From Gonium pectorale (Eukaryota; Chlorophyta; Chlorophyceae; Chlamydomonadales; Volvocaceae), in NCBI GenBank assembly GCA_001584585.1, contig LSYV01000005.1:1962695-2000576 (forward strand): 37,882 nt of DNA, read 5' to 3'. The translations under genes were made by a program, and so were the position numbers. A model generated the notes under the pieces. That model saw nothing but the letters and a program-made list of their open reading frames with translations. It searched no databases and was not told where the DNA came from. Position 1 is the stretch's first letter. The number at the start of each line of letters is the position of its first letter. Below are positions 10,541 to 23,700 of this stretch, in pieces.

Positions 10541-11620
10541 CGTCGGGCGACGGAGACGAGCAGACAACTAACTGGGCGCATGCAGGATCTAGACCGCTCC
10601 AAATAAAGAATAAGGTAAGAAACCAACGCAGGGCTGGTATCCAACTCATTCCCGCTGGTCGCCGACGGACCGGTGGTCAAGTCGGTTACACCGCACCACG
10701 CATCCAAGGCCGCCAATAACATACGCCAGATGACGCACCCTACTTTGGCGTCGCGCCCCTGGGGGCGGATATCCGCAGATTAGGTCTTGATTCCTTTGCA
10801 GCTTGCTACATGGTTGTACGTGAGCGATGCGGGGTCAAGGGTGCCAACCCCTGCGGTGCCTAGCACCCCTACACTCCCTGTACTCCACCCCTGTACTCCA
10901 CCTCCTCTGACACGCCCATGACGACAGGATATGTACCAGCACTCGTCGCAACCATCCTCAACCATTCTTTCATCGTCAAGCACACTTATGCCAGAACGGC
11001 GACACACCTACTGGGCGTGCGGCGGAGGCTCATTTACAAAAAAAACACTTGACAGTCGTATGTGGGGTAGCTCTAGCGGCGCTCACTGGCGAGTATGACG
11101 TCCGAGCAGCATGCCGGCCCGCCACCAGGAATGCGGCTGCTTTTTTAACGGTCAAAGTGTTCCCAGGCAGGTACATCGTTGCTGGACGATATGACGAGCG
11201 TAAAGACGAGCTGCTGACGAGCAAAAACTGCACCCAGCGCCCAGCCTACATATATCATGTCATGATTACATACACAACTTCAGATGACCAAGGAGAGGCA
11301 ATCGTGCAACTTTCACAGCTTCGACATAGAGAGCGGCGGTACGGCGGCCCGCGCCGAAAGAGTCTTGATAAACCTTCCATTATGCTAGACAATGAAGTGG
11401 CTGTGTACGTAGTGTGGCACATACATGACGACGCACCGCTGGGACGCTCCTTCCGTTTGACAGGTGGGCGGGATCATCACCGCGACCTCTCGATACCGCC
11501 TCAGTGGTCACATGCTTATTAAGCTTACCATCAGCGGCTGCACCATCCCGTAAACGAGGTCGTCAAGGATGGATCGTCCGCCGCTTACTTCCCCGTGACT
11601 TGCCAAACTCTAACGTTCAG
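10541..11620. other. Gene-poor stretch before the large gene
   Basis: No exon called. There is a two-copy tandem of cctgtactccacc at about 10877-10903. A 157-codon plus-strand open frame at 11049-11522 (LDNEVAVYVVWHIHDDAPLG region) lacks the codon bias of neighbouring exons and splices to nothing; it may be a degraded mobile-element fragment or chance. Confidence 0.35.
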
Positions 11621-11630
11621 CCACTATATC
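11621..11630 (+). promoter_or_regulatory. Possible TATA-like element of the large gene
   Basis: ccactatatc lies about 55 nt upstream of the proposed ATG at 11684. If used, the 5' UTR would be short. The only evidence is position and AT content. Confidence 0.2.
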
Positions 11631-11683
11631 CTTTTCTTGTCACAGAAGCGCCTCTTCGGTGCGCTTGGAGTCCGAAACGCACC

Positions 11684-11783
11684 ATGGGGGCTTGCGGAAG
11701 CCCTGCTGGCGGGCGCGGACCCCAAGCTTTGTCGCTGCTTGCAACGATGATTTTGTGTGGCATATCGAGAGTTTTAGGTCAAG
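11684..11783 (+). CDS. Exon 1: probable signal peptide
   Basis: ATG 11684 in an accATGG context opens MGACGSPAGGRGPQALSLLA, then TMILCGISRVLGQ, and ends in phase 1 before donor GTATGA. A short Arg-containing n-region, the hydrophobic core ALSLLATMILCGI and a VLG-Q cleavage-like end fit a secretion signal. Joined to exon 2 it gives VLGQ-ACPVVPGYTLF, so the mature protein would begin directly with the first PAN-like module. Intron 1 would be about 1.1 kb, long for this gene. A competing 158-codon frame overlaps it but leads to no exon. Confidence 0.5.
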
Positions 11784-14700
11784 GTATGAAGGGGTCACCA
11801 GGGAGTGTCCCGTATGCAACGTACGTCCTTATGCACCAGGGCCACACGAGCTTTCAGCGGCGATATGCAACATGCATAGCATAAAACGCACTTTTTCCTG
11901 GCAAGTGAAACGCAGCGTACGTCTTGCTTGGATGACTTCACCGGTCGTTGTTGGGCCGGGCTTGAAGTTCTCTGTGCTGAGTTCAGGATGTTCTGCAGCA
12001 TTGTGGAAGTCAATGCCCTTGTTAGTTATGTTGGATGTAGTGCGCTTAGTGGCCGAAAGGCTTTTGCCTGAATCCCACGCGGAAAGCGAAAAAAAACAAA
12101 CCCGTAAAAGACTGCAACATGTGGGAGGAACTTAGCAATGTGCGCCAGTTGATGGTTGGCGCGTGTTAAGGCTTGCGTCTTCACTCTATATGCCGCTTAG
12201 CATCAACAATAGCTCCGTAACAAGGGGTGCGCACATGGCGTGCTGCGCTTCTCATGAGGCAGGGCGCAAGAATCGGGGCCAAATTACCTACACGTCCGAA
12301 GCCTGTACGTTGTGTTTGCCATGGTGGCTGCCTTGGGGGGGAGGGAGGGATGGGGCAGTGTGGAGGGTTAACGGGGCACTCAATGGTGGCGGACGGGTGG
12401 GGAAGTGCGGAGGGCAAGGGGGCTATTGCACTTCATTCTCACGTTAAGAGCAGGCATCTCTGAGTTCTGAAGGGCCCCTGATGCGCTGGGTCATACAGGA
12501 GATATGGTTGATTCTTCCCGCGCGTGGGATAATCGTATCCTGTTCCGGGCCATTCGTACACTTGGAGGGCATGGCACGGGTGGGGGGCAGATTGATCCCG
12601 TGCGCCGGCGAAATGTAAGCACCCGAGATCTTAACGGGCCCTGTTTTATTTCCTCCTAACCTGCTGATTCGGTAGTATGGTTGCTTTGCATGTTGGCTTA
12701 GCGCGTGCCAATCCTGCGTGTCACATGAATGACGCCTATGCTGGCGTGTGTCGCCCGCGCAAAGCGCGTCAGCCTGTAGATGCTTGGGCCGGCCTGTGCA
12801 CCCGCCACGCCCGCCTTGCCAAGCGAGGGGTGCCCCATCACATTGCTCATACATTGAGCTCTTGCTCCCTCCCTCCCCCCTCCCTCCCGATCCGCACGTA
12901 TGCAGCTTGCCCTGTCGTCCCTGGGTACACGCTGTTTGTCGGCAAGGACATCTCTGGCTTTGACATTGTCAGGCTCAGCTCGGTGGCCGATGGGGCAGCA
13001 AAGTGCAGTGCAGACCCCAGCTGCAACTCGTTCAACTACTACGTTCCCGGAAGTGAGGGCTACATCAAGACGGTGGCCTACACCTCGGCCAGGGCCGTCG
13101 CGTCGGCCAACATCTGCTTCTACGCAAAGGGTATGTTCCTGCGTCGTCACAACGTGTGAAAAGGCCGTGCCGCAGTGAAGAGTCAGCAGGGTAACAAAAG
13201 TGTGCACATGCCCAGCCCGTTCTAGCGCACGCACATGTAATGGCGCCGCGGTGTAATGGTCCTTGGCCGCTGCACGCGTTGGGATGAATGGCCGGCGGGA
13301 ATCTGAACTGCGTTGGCAAAACCGCTAGGAAGGTCCGATGGCAATCGAGGTTCTGGACACAGGTCAACACTGGTTCGGTTACCTTATCCGTGGATGCCCC
13401 TTTCACCGCGCGCCGCGCGCCGTACACCCGTGTACAGACCGGCTGGACTCTTCCGCGTGCGGCGCCATCGCGGAGCAGTACGGCCTGCGCCCCAAGACCG
13501 GCACCGGCGGCACCCTGCCGGCGGATGTGCAGAAGCTGTGGACCTCCCACGCCTGCGACGCCAAGGTCTGCATGTACCTGGTCGACAAGTACAAGATCAT
13601 CGAGGGTGTTTCGTGGGGCGCGCTACCCGAGGACTGGAAGGCGGCCTGGTCCGCCATCCCCTGCTCGCCCGGACCCGCACAGCGTAAGACTCATACAGCT
13701 GAATGTGTGGCCGAAGCCGTGCGGCTGCCAGCGGGTAATAAACTGGCTAAACGGCGTATGTGTTTATTTGGGAGAAGCTCGGTTCACGCTTGGGCATGCT
13801 TGCGCTTGTTACCAGCAACCTTTTGAAGCACCGATACGCTCTCAGACCGCACCTCATTTAACTGCTACCTCAGGCTGCGCGCCCTCCGCCGGCTACCTGG
13901 TGACGCCCAACGAGGACCACACCGGAGACGACATCTCGCAGGCTACGTCCGGCACCGCCGCAGCGACCTGTACCGCCAACGCCAAGTGTCTGGGCTTCAA
14001 CCTCGCCGGCTGGCTGAAGACGTCCAATGCGCTGACGGAGCCCACCGCCAACACCTGCTACTACCAGAAGCTCTCGGGTGCGTTCCGGGTTGATCTTGCA
14101 GGCAGCCCGCAGGGTGGATAGATTCGAGAGGACGACAAGAGCATCGTGGCAAACGCGCTAATGTAGAAAATGCGAGGCTCTTTTGATCCCGTCTACGGGC
14201 CTCCCAGCCCCCTGACTGCCCTGCGCTGCTGTATGTGTTGGCAGGCTGCATAAGTTCTCCGTCCCTTGCTGGCCAGGGCTCGTGCTGCGGCGCGGCTGCG
14301 GAGCACGCAAGGCCTTACCATATCGCTTGGAAGACTGCGTTCCATTGTGCACTGCTGGACATCGAGACGCGCTTTGCCCTTGCGACGGCGGCACCGGATA
14401 TGCGGTTGGCCGGCTTCCCTTACCTTACTCCGTCGCTGCAATGCATGCCAGCGCCCTTCTCTTACGCGCCGGTCACCGACCGTTGCCCCACGGCCCATGC
14501 CTACTTCCCTTTCCCCGCGTCGGGCTCTTCTCGCAGACACCCTGCTGGATGCAGTCGGATGCGGTGCCCTCATGGAGCAGGCAAGTGAACTGTGGGAAAC
14601 CCAGCGCCAACAAGATGCAAGCTAGCCAGAGACGTTCAGCTGATGATTACAGTGTCTTCTATCGTTGCGTTGTAGCACTCGACTCTCATGCTGTCCCCGC

Positions 14701-17700
14701 ACAAAAGCCCCTCACGTACGACACCGCCCACTCGCTACGATGCACCCTACTTGTGCAGTACAATATCCGTCCCAACTACAGCTGGGGCACCGTCACGAGT
14801 GCCGCCATGACGGCGTGGAGCGCTAACAACTGCGACCACAAGAGCTGCTTCTACCTGGACCACAAGTACGGCAGCGCGATCCCGGATCTGTACAAGCCTT
14901 CCTTCGCATCACTGGGCTGCGCCGCTCGTGTGAACGGTAGGCAGGCAAACGTGGGAGGGGGTCAACGCAGGAAGCACGCGGTTGATGATGCTGCAGTGCG
15001 GGCTCGAAGATCGGAGCCATTCGTGCAAGGGGGCTGTGCGCACACCGTCAGTTCATTATGGTAAAGAACGTGTTGTCCTGAGGGCGGGACACCCGTGTCC
15101 CGATTGCATATGTCGGTCGGGTTACAAGTGTATGCCTTCTACCGGCTTGTGTTCCGACCACAGCCTCCACGTGCGCCAAGGTCCCCGGCTACGTGGCGAC
15201 CGAGGGCGTTGACCGCAAGGCGCCCGCCGACGAGCTGGGCTATTACCCGGCCAACGCCTCCGCCACCTGCTCCACGAACGTAAAGTGCCAGGCCTTCACC
15301 GGTAATTTGGAAGCGGATTGGCCATGAGTGGGTCTTAGCCGTACCCCAAGCATGGCTCCACCCTGCACGGGCGTAGCTGGCTAGGTCCTTTTTGGTGATG
15401 CCTGTCGGCAGCCGAGTCGTACATGTCATGGTGGCTTTTGCTTGACGCACGGCCCCTTCCCCAACGCATGGGTCGTCACAGGCCTTGCTGTGAAGGCTCG
15501 CCAGCATCAATATAAAAGATGGTGCCTGGCTTGTCGCAGGTGATGGATGGCTCAAGGGCAACGCCAAGCCCAACATCCTGCGGTCTGGTGCCTGCTGGTA
15601 CTCGAAGCTGCGTGAGTCCCTATGATGTACGCGTGTTCCACGGCCCCGGTGTTCCTTGTTCCTGCAATGCTGGCGCTCCTACGCAGCAACAACAAACCTT
15701 GTGTATTGGCGCAATGCTGTGTGCGCGTATCTGGCCGGCTTGACGCGTCATCACACGTGCGACCCTGTCTTTCTATATCAGAACCTGTTGAACCCGCAAT
15801 GACCCAAGAAAATGCGCCAGTCTGTCGTGGTCACGTGAAGCTTGCCACGCCATCCTCCCGCATGCGTGCAGCGATGACCACCACGAGCTACACGGCCTCC
15901 TACGCAAGTGTATCCATGGAGTTGGATGCTTCCGGCTCTCCCACCACTGCTGCGGTCGCGGCCTTCGTTCAGTCCCTTAAGACCAACATCACCAACACGT
16001 GGGGCGTCAGCGCCACCAACATTAACGTCACGACCCTCCTCGTGAACGGCAAGGATGTCACGAGCATGACCACCTCTGGAGCGACGGGCCGCCGACGCAG
16101 CCTGTTCCTGGGTTACGCCGTCCCGACTCGTCCCAACGACTACTTCATTGACTTCGACGAGTTGAGCGTCATTGGCGGCACCCTCAACTACAATGGCTTT
16201 AACTTCGGTCCGGGTTTCCAGCTGTTTGGGACCCAGGGCTTCTCCAACACGCCTGCCTCGACATCCATTATCCCAGACGATTCCCACGACATCGACACCC
16301 AGAACCCGGTTGTGCTGGGTGTGCCTGACGATGGCTGCATCACGGTGCCGGCAGGATTCACCGGCATCGACATGTGGGTCAACTTTGCGTGCGACAGCGG
16401 CAAGTGCGTCGCCGGCGCCACGCCCGCCTGCCACGTCTGTGACGTCAAGGGTGACGGCTCTGTGAACAACGTCATCCGCGCATACAACGTGGAGAACTGC
16501 CCTCTGGACGCGGCGACCGGTGACGCACGTATTGTGGCGGATTGGACGTACTCGNNNNNNNNNNNNNNNNNNNNNNNNNNNNNNNNNNNNNNNNNNNNNN
16601 NNNNNNNNNCACCCTCAACTACAATGGCTTTAACTTCGGTCCGGGTTTCCAGCTGTTTGGGACCCAGGGCTTCTCCAACACGCCTGCCTCGACATCCATT
16701 ATCCCAGACGATTCCCACGACATCGACACCCAGAACCCGGTTGTGCTGGGTGTGCCTGACGATGGCTGCATCACGGTGCCGGCAGGATTCACCGGCATCG
16801 ACATGTGGGTCAACTTTGCGTGCGACAGCGGCAAGTGCGTCGCCGGCGCCACGCCCGCCTGCCACGTCTGTGACGTCAAGGGTGACGGCTCTGTGAACAA
16901 CGTCATCCGCGCATACAACGTGGAGAACTGCCCTCTGGACGCGGCGACCGGTGACGCACGTATTGTGGCGGATTGGACGTACTCGCGCACTCCGGCCGGC
17001 ATCATTGGTGGTGTGTCTCAGGGCAAGGGCTGGAACTACTGGAAGTGGCAGAACGTGAAGCAGTCGTCGAGCCAGACCATCAAGAGCATCCGTTTCATCA
17101 ACCGCAATGTCCACCGGCCCCGGGCTGCGACCTACGACTCGGAGAAGTGGTGGCTGATGATTGGTGGGTTCCTGGGTCGGGTCGGTGCACTCGGATGTGG
17201 CGGGCGCTCTGACATCATGGGCCTCGCCTGTCGCTCAGCAGGGCGTTTGATGTGACGATGTGCGCCCCCTCATGAAACATTGGCTTCGGCTGCGTCGCCC
17301 ATCTTCCTTTGCATATCTACCTCCTTGCCCCCTCATCGCCCTGAACACTGTTGTTACACATCCTCGCTTGTTGCTTTCCGCCTCTCAGACAACCTGGCCT
17401 TCACCATGGCGTCGGGCGCGACTCCCACCGCCAGCCCGCCGCCACCAGTCGCCAGCCCGCCGCCACCGGTCGCCAGCCCACCGCCGCCGGTCGACAGCCC
17501 GCCGCCGCCACGTCGCCAGCCCGCCACCTCCACGTCGACAGCCCGCCGCCGCCGGTTGCCAGCCCGCCACCTCCAGTCGACAGCCCGCCGCCGCCGGTTG
17601 CCAGCCCGCCACCTCCAGTAGACAGCCCGCCGCCGCCAGTTGCCAGCCCATCACCGCCGCCACCCGCTGCAGGCCCCAGCTCCGGCCCACCACCGCCGAG

Positions 17701-20700
17701 CGGCAACGGGCCGGCGGCTCCACCCCCGCCCCCCGGCACCACAGCCACAGTCTCAGTCACCGTCTCTTTCACCGTGAATGCTGCCACGGGTATATCTCTT
17801 GACTCTTCCAAGCTGGCCGCTGCGACTGGATCACAGCTGTCATGTAAGGCCCATCACGTACCATTCAGAGTGCTACTTGCTGTTTTGGAGATTCTTTGCC
17901 ACTTCCTGCAAACGCTGCTCCTCTAATCTGTCGTACAAGAGTGGACTCATGTTTGCCAGAAGTCCTGTCTTTTGCAACAGATTGGAGGTGAGCGGACACA
18001 AACTCACCAGACGTTCTGTCTTTCGCTTGTGAATGCAACAGTTTCTTTTTGCGCCCTACCGACTCCCTGCCTGCAGCCTGCCCAGTCGCCGCGGGCTACA
18101 CTCTTATTCCAGGCAAGGACATCGCCCAGTATGACATCGCCAGAATTTCCTCAATCTCCGGTGCTGTGTCTCAGTGCGACGCCAACCCCAGCTGCAAATC
18201 ATTCAACTGGCACATGCCAACCAGTGGGGGCTACATCAAGACCGTAACCTACTCCGCGAGCATCGCGTACTCGAACTCGGACATCTGCTATTATGCAAAG
18301 GGTAAGCGACCTTGCCTCGTGAGTTGCACTCGTCGCCAGGTGCGTAGGAGGGCGGGTACGGAACGTAATTGTCCTCGCCTAAATCAGTCAAGCTGCGCTA
18401 CGTCACACGTGTCATGCCAGAACTAGCAGCAGACCTGATCCTGTGGCGATCGTTTGTTTTTGGACGCCACAGTGTGTCACTCACCTCAGGTCGCAGCATC
18501 TCTGCCTGGCTGCCTGCCAAAGCATTGAAGTGCAGCGCCGCTGTGGTCCCTCCCCTTGCAGTGCCTCCGCCCTCCCCGCCTCCTCCTCCGCCCTCCCCGG
18601 CGCCTTCCCCACCACCGCCAGCAGGTCGGTTGTGTATCTTTAAGGTGCCGCGTGCGCTACCTGGTTGACAGGGCTTTCGGGACGCTTACAAGACGGTATT
18701 GCAGCTATTTGCCACTGAGCCCTGTGAATGGCATAGATATAAATAGCTGGGTATTAGCTGGGTCTGGATGCGTTGCAACTGGTTGACATGGGAACCCGTA
18801 CGTATATATGGGGGGTGGTCGGAAATAGGTTGTCCTGCGGGTCCAGGGATCTCAACGTTCGACAAGCGAAGCCGTTCAGGTCCGCTGTCCAGGACCCGTA
18901 CATGACTTCATAAGGGCAGCTTCAACGCCATCACGCTTGCATTTTATTGGTCGGCACACCGGTATTTGATTGCTCTAAGCTGTGCTGGCAGTGGGGCATG
19001 CGCTGCTGGTGTCGATGAGCCGGTTACTTCAAGTGGGATGGATCTCGTTGCGCGACAGACTGCGTGCCCAAACTCACCACCCCATCTCGCATCCCTTGCG
19101 TTCGTTGCGCAGTGTCGCCGCCCCAGTCGCCGCCTCCCCCGCCACAGCTAAGCCCACCTCCACCGCAAGGTACCTGTGGGCTCCGTTGTGTGCCAACTTT
19201 GCATACCGGAAGGAGCACAACAACCCGCAGCATACAACCAATCCTGTCTTGCGCCGCGAACACCAAGCGGAACAATCCACATTAGATCCTGTCTGGCCTC
19301 GCTTTTTTTCCTCGTGCTCAGCGACTAGGTTGTGTAGTTTGCTTGGGTGCTAGGACATCCGCTGCTGGATGCGTACGGGCCTGTCATGTGTCTCACGCAC
19401 ACAAAAAGTGACGCTACTGTTACTGTGTCTCACGCAAATGACGTTAATTCTGTCGCGCTGGGCACGCCATACCTACGTGGTGTGGCCATAGTGGTGACTT
19501 CTACTGCTGGCATCGTGGCATGCGGCGCACGCCAAACACGACACGGCACGGCCACCGTACCGGGGGTTTGGCACGGCGGAACCTGCTGCTGTGCGATGCT
19601 CGATCCTGTGCGAACCTGTGGACCCGCCATGCCTGCCCATTTCCAGGAGGCGTCGCCTCGCATCACGCACTCTGAGCTCTCGTGGCTTGTGCCCTCCCGA
19701 TCCGCACGTATGCAGCTTGCCCTGCGGTCCCTGGCTACACGCTGTTTGTCGGCAAGGACATCTCCGGCTTTGACATTGTCAGGCTCAGCTCGGTGGCCGA
19801 TGGGGCAGCAAAGTGCAGTGCAGAACCCAGCTGCAACTCGTTCAACTACTACGTTCCCGGAAGTGAGGGCTACATCAAGACGGTGGCCTACACCTCGGCC
19901 AGGGCCGTCGCGTCCGCCAACATCTGCTTCTATGCAAAGGGTGAGGAGCACTAGCAGCACCTGCGTTGTGGGATGCCATGCGGGACCTGGGCGTGCCGCA
20001 CTCAAGGCTGTAGCCAAAGCTGAGTTCGTGTGCACATGTTAGATAGCCAGGCTGGCTGCGCGGCCCCACGCGCTGGGCAGGCCTGGGGGCACGCACACAG
20101 ATGGTAGCCGCGATGCTGTGATCCCTACGATGCCTTTGCTCGCTGCCTTCTAGACCTGTTTTCCGGACTCCGTCACGCATATGTAACACATAGCAGCAGC
20201 GATGCTATGTTTTCTAGGTGGTGCACGCTTTGGGATGGATGACGAATGTGGACTTCACCATGATAGATCCGCTGCTAATCTTGATAACTGTCCGTGACCC
20301 TCCGGCGCCTGGCTGAGGTTCTGAGCACCGCCGGCCGGTACCTTCGTACATGTGGTGACCTTGTCCGTGGGTGCCCCTTTCACCGCGCGCCGCGCGCCGT
20401 ACACCCGCGTGCAGACCGGCTGGACTCTGCCGCGTGCGGCGCCATCGCGGAGCAGTACGGCCTGCGCCCCAAGACCGGCACCGGCGGCACCCTGCCGGCG
20501 GATGTGCAGAAGCTGTGGACCTCCCACGCCTGCGACGCCAAGGTCTGCATGTACCTGGTCGACAAATACAAGATCATCGAGGGTGCCTCGTTTGGCACGC
20601 TGCCCGAGGACTGGAAGGCGGCCTGGTCCGCCATCCCCTGCTCGCCCGGCCCTGCACAGCGTAAGACATAGATGTGCCCGGACCAGTGCGGTTGTCAGGT

Positions 20701-23700
20701 CGTTTATCAACTCATTAACCGGTCAGGCAGGGCTGTATGGCGTTTGGCAAGGATACCGTGTTCATCAGAATTTGCTGAAACTGGTCTTGATAGCAACCAG
20801 GAAGATCCGCTGCGCTACCAGCCTTTGTCCCAATGGACCGACTACCAACCCGCAGGCTGCGCTCCCTCCGCCGGCTACCTGGTGACGCCCAACGAGGACC
20901 ACACCGGAGACGACATCTCGCAGGCTACGTCCGGCACCGCCGCAGCGACCTGTACCGCCAACGCCAAGTGTCTGGGCTTCAACCTCGCCGGCTGGCTGAA
21001 GACGTCCAATGCGCTGACGGAGCCCACCGCCAACACCTGCTACTACCAGAAGCTCTCGGGTGCGTTCCGGGTTGATCTTGCAGGCAGCCCGCAGGGTGGA
21101 TAGATTCGAGAGGACGACAAGAGCATCGTGGCAAACGCGCTAATGTAGAAAATGCGAGGCTCTTTTGATCCCGTCTACGGGCCTCCCAGCCCCCTGACTG
21201 TCCTGCGCTGCTGTATGTGTTGGCAGGCTGCATAAGTTCTCCGTCCCTTGCTGGCCAGGGCTCGTGCTGCGGCGCGGCTGCGGAGCACGCAAGGCCTTAC
21301 CATATCGCTTGGAAGACTGCGTTCCATTGTGCACTGCTGGACATCGAGACGCGCTTTGCCCTTGCGACGGCGGCACCGGATATGCGGTTGGCCGGCTTCC
21401 CTTTACCTTACTCCGTCGCTACAATGCATGCCAGCGCCCTGCTCTTACGCGCCGGTCACCGTTGCCCCACGACCCATGCCTACTACCCTTTTTCCCCGTC
21501 GGGCTCTTCTCGCAGACACCCTGCTCGATGCAGTCGGATGCGGTGCCCTCATGGAGCAGGCAAGTGAACTGTGGGAAACCCAGCAGGGGAAGCCAGTCAG
21601 GACAGAGGCGCGCCAGGCACACGAAGGCCTAGCTACCGGATGGAGCTGGCTGTAGGCGCGATTTGCTGGTCCACAGCTGATGCCAATGCGATCTGCATTG
21701 CGCAGGCTAAGATCCGACTCATATTTCGCCCGCACTCATTTTACGACGCCGCCCACTGGCTGTTTATGATGCGCCCTCCGTCCGCAGTACTCCATCCGCC
21801 CCAACTATAGCTGGGGCTTCGTCACGGGCGCCGCTATGACGGCGTGGAGCGCCAACAACTGCGACCACAAGAGCTGCTTCTACCTGGACCACAAGTACGG
21901 CAGCGCGATCCCGGATCTGTACAAGCCCTCCTTCGCATCGCTGGGCTGCGCTGCTCGCGTAAACGGTAGGCAGCAGGCTGATGTGGGATGGGATCGGTGC
22001 ATGAAACATGCCCACGTGGGATCAGCGGCCATCTGTGCGCGTGCCAATCAAACATACAAATGAATGGGACATACCGAAAAGGCGGGTACTTCACCGCAGT
22101 ACAGCGTTCCGTACGCATCCATGTGTAGAAGCTGTGCCAACGACCGCTTGGTCCCGGCGGTACGACGACCACCGTGCTGCCGTACTTGCTGCCTTCTGCG
22201 GCTGTCCGCAGCCTCCACGTGCGCCAAGGTGCCTGGCTACGTGGCGACCGAGGGCGTTGACCGCAAGGCGCCCGCCGACGAGCTGGGCTACTACCCGGCC
22301 AACGCCTCCGCCACCTGCTCCGCGAACGTAAAGTGCCAGGCCTTCACCGGTGGGTCATGTCACATGAAAGACGCTAGGTCCTGGTTCAACCCGCACGAAA
22401 GACTTTTTCTAGATGCCATCCTTCCTGGATACGGACAGAACGTTAGGCGGAACGTTCGGCGCGTGCGGATGCACGGCGGCTTCTGGGCGCAGTTCAACGG
22501 TCACCTGTTCGTAGCGCAGTCCCTTGTATGCATACCGGCGCTGTTGCGTTGCGTGAATGCGCACATGAGTGTGCGGTCTTGGTTTATTCACATGTGCATG
22601 ACCGTTGTCCGCACTGCCTTAAATTGCGACGGCGCGGCTCAGCGGTCCGTGCTCTTTACTGCAGCCTTCATGCCCTTACGCGCGCGGCGGCAGGTGACGG
22701 CTGGCTGAAGGGCAGCAACAAACCGAACATTGTGCGGCCTGGCGCATGCTTCTACAACAAGCACAGCCGTAAGTTCCGGTTTTGCTGCTGGACGCTTGGG
22801 AATCGCCTTACATGAGACCATCATTGAAAGTCTGAGCCGATATAAGTCTGTGCTGTGGTGACCGCTATGTATTGGCAAGCCTGCATTGTGTCCGCCGAAT
22901 CGTGAGACGGTGTGGAGTTGGATCCCGCTTCGCCACAGTGTGTTCAGCGCCCCTGGTCCCTTGGTCCCTTGCGTGTGGTCCCTTGCGTTGCATGCAGTGC
23001 CGTCGCCCCCGCCGACGCCGCCGACGCCGCCTCCGCCACCACAGCCGAGCCCGCCACCACCACAGCCGAGCCCTCCACCGCCAGCAAGTCAGCCGCCGCC
23101 ACCAAGTGAGTTCACAATGTTCTACCGGGCTCTTTGTCCGTCCACATGCGCTTGAATAGTGTGGACACGCCGCTCACGATACACGGCAAAATTGGCCATC
23201 TGAACTCCGCGTTCTTATGCATGGACCGAGGTGCGGCAGCTGTCCCATGTGCTGCCCGACTTGCACGTGTCGTGCGCACGCGCATGCACACCGGATAGGG
23301 CTCAGTGCGATCTGGCAGCTTTCCGTTCCTCTAGCATATATGTCGCGTCCGTGGCAGCTGTGGGTCGAGTACAGACGGCGCTGCCAATGTCTGTCTTGTA
23401 TTGCTGTTGTACGGTACCCGAACCAGGCTGCACTCCCGTCCCTGGCTACACGCTCTTTGTCGGCAAGGACATCTCCGGCTATGACATCGTCAAGATCAGC
23501 TCGATTGCCGATGGAGCAGCAAAGTGCAGTGCGGACCCCGGCTGCAACTCGTTCAACTACTACCTTCCCGGGAATGAGGGCTACACGAAGACGGTAGCCT
23601 ACACCTCGGCCGGGGCAGTTGCATCCGCCAGCATCTGCTACTATGCAAAGGGTACGTGCCTGCCGGTTAGCGCGAAAGCCTTTGTCATGACCATGGAGTC

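Noticed and set aside
10665..10700. tRNA-like A box (ggtggtcaagtcggttac)
   Set aside because: No B box or acceptor-stem pairing at a suitable distance.
11049..11522. 157-codon plus-strand frame (possible mobile-element fragment)
   Set aside because: Codon use differs from the real exons and nothing flanking supports a gene or element.
11659..12135. 158-codon plus-strand frame overlapping exon 1 in another frame
   Set aside because: No recognisable content and no phase-compatible connection to the PAN exons, unlike the signal-peptide frame.
12310..12430. G-rich run (gggggggagggaggg) as a regulatory quadruplex
   Set aside because: Similar GC-rich runs are common in this genome type and nothing ties this one to a function.
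15508..15525. TATA-like aatataaaag inside the intron before exon 8
   Set aside because: It lies within a well-supported intron of the large gene, with no downstream independent start.
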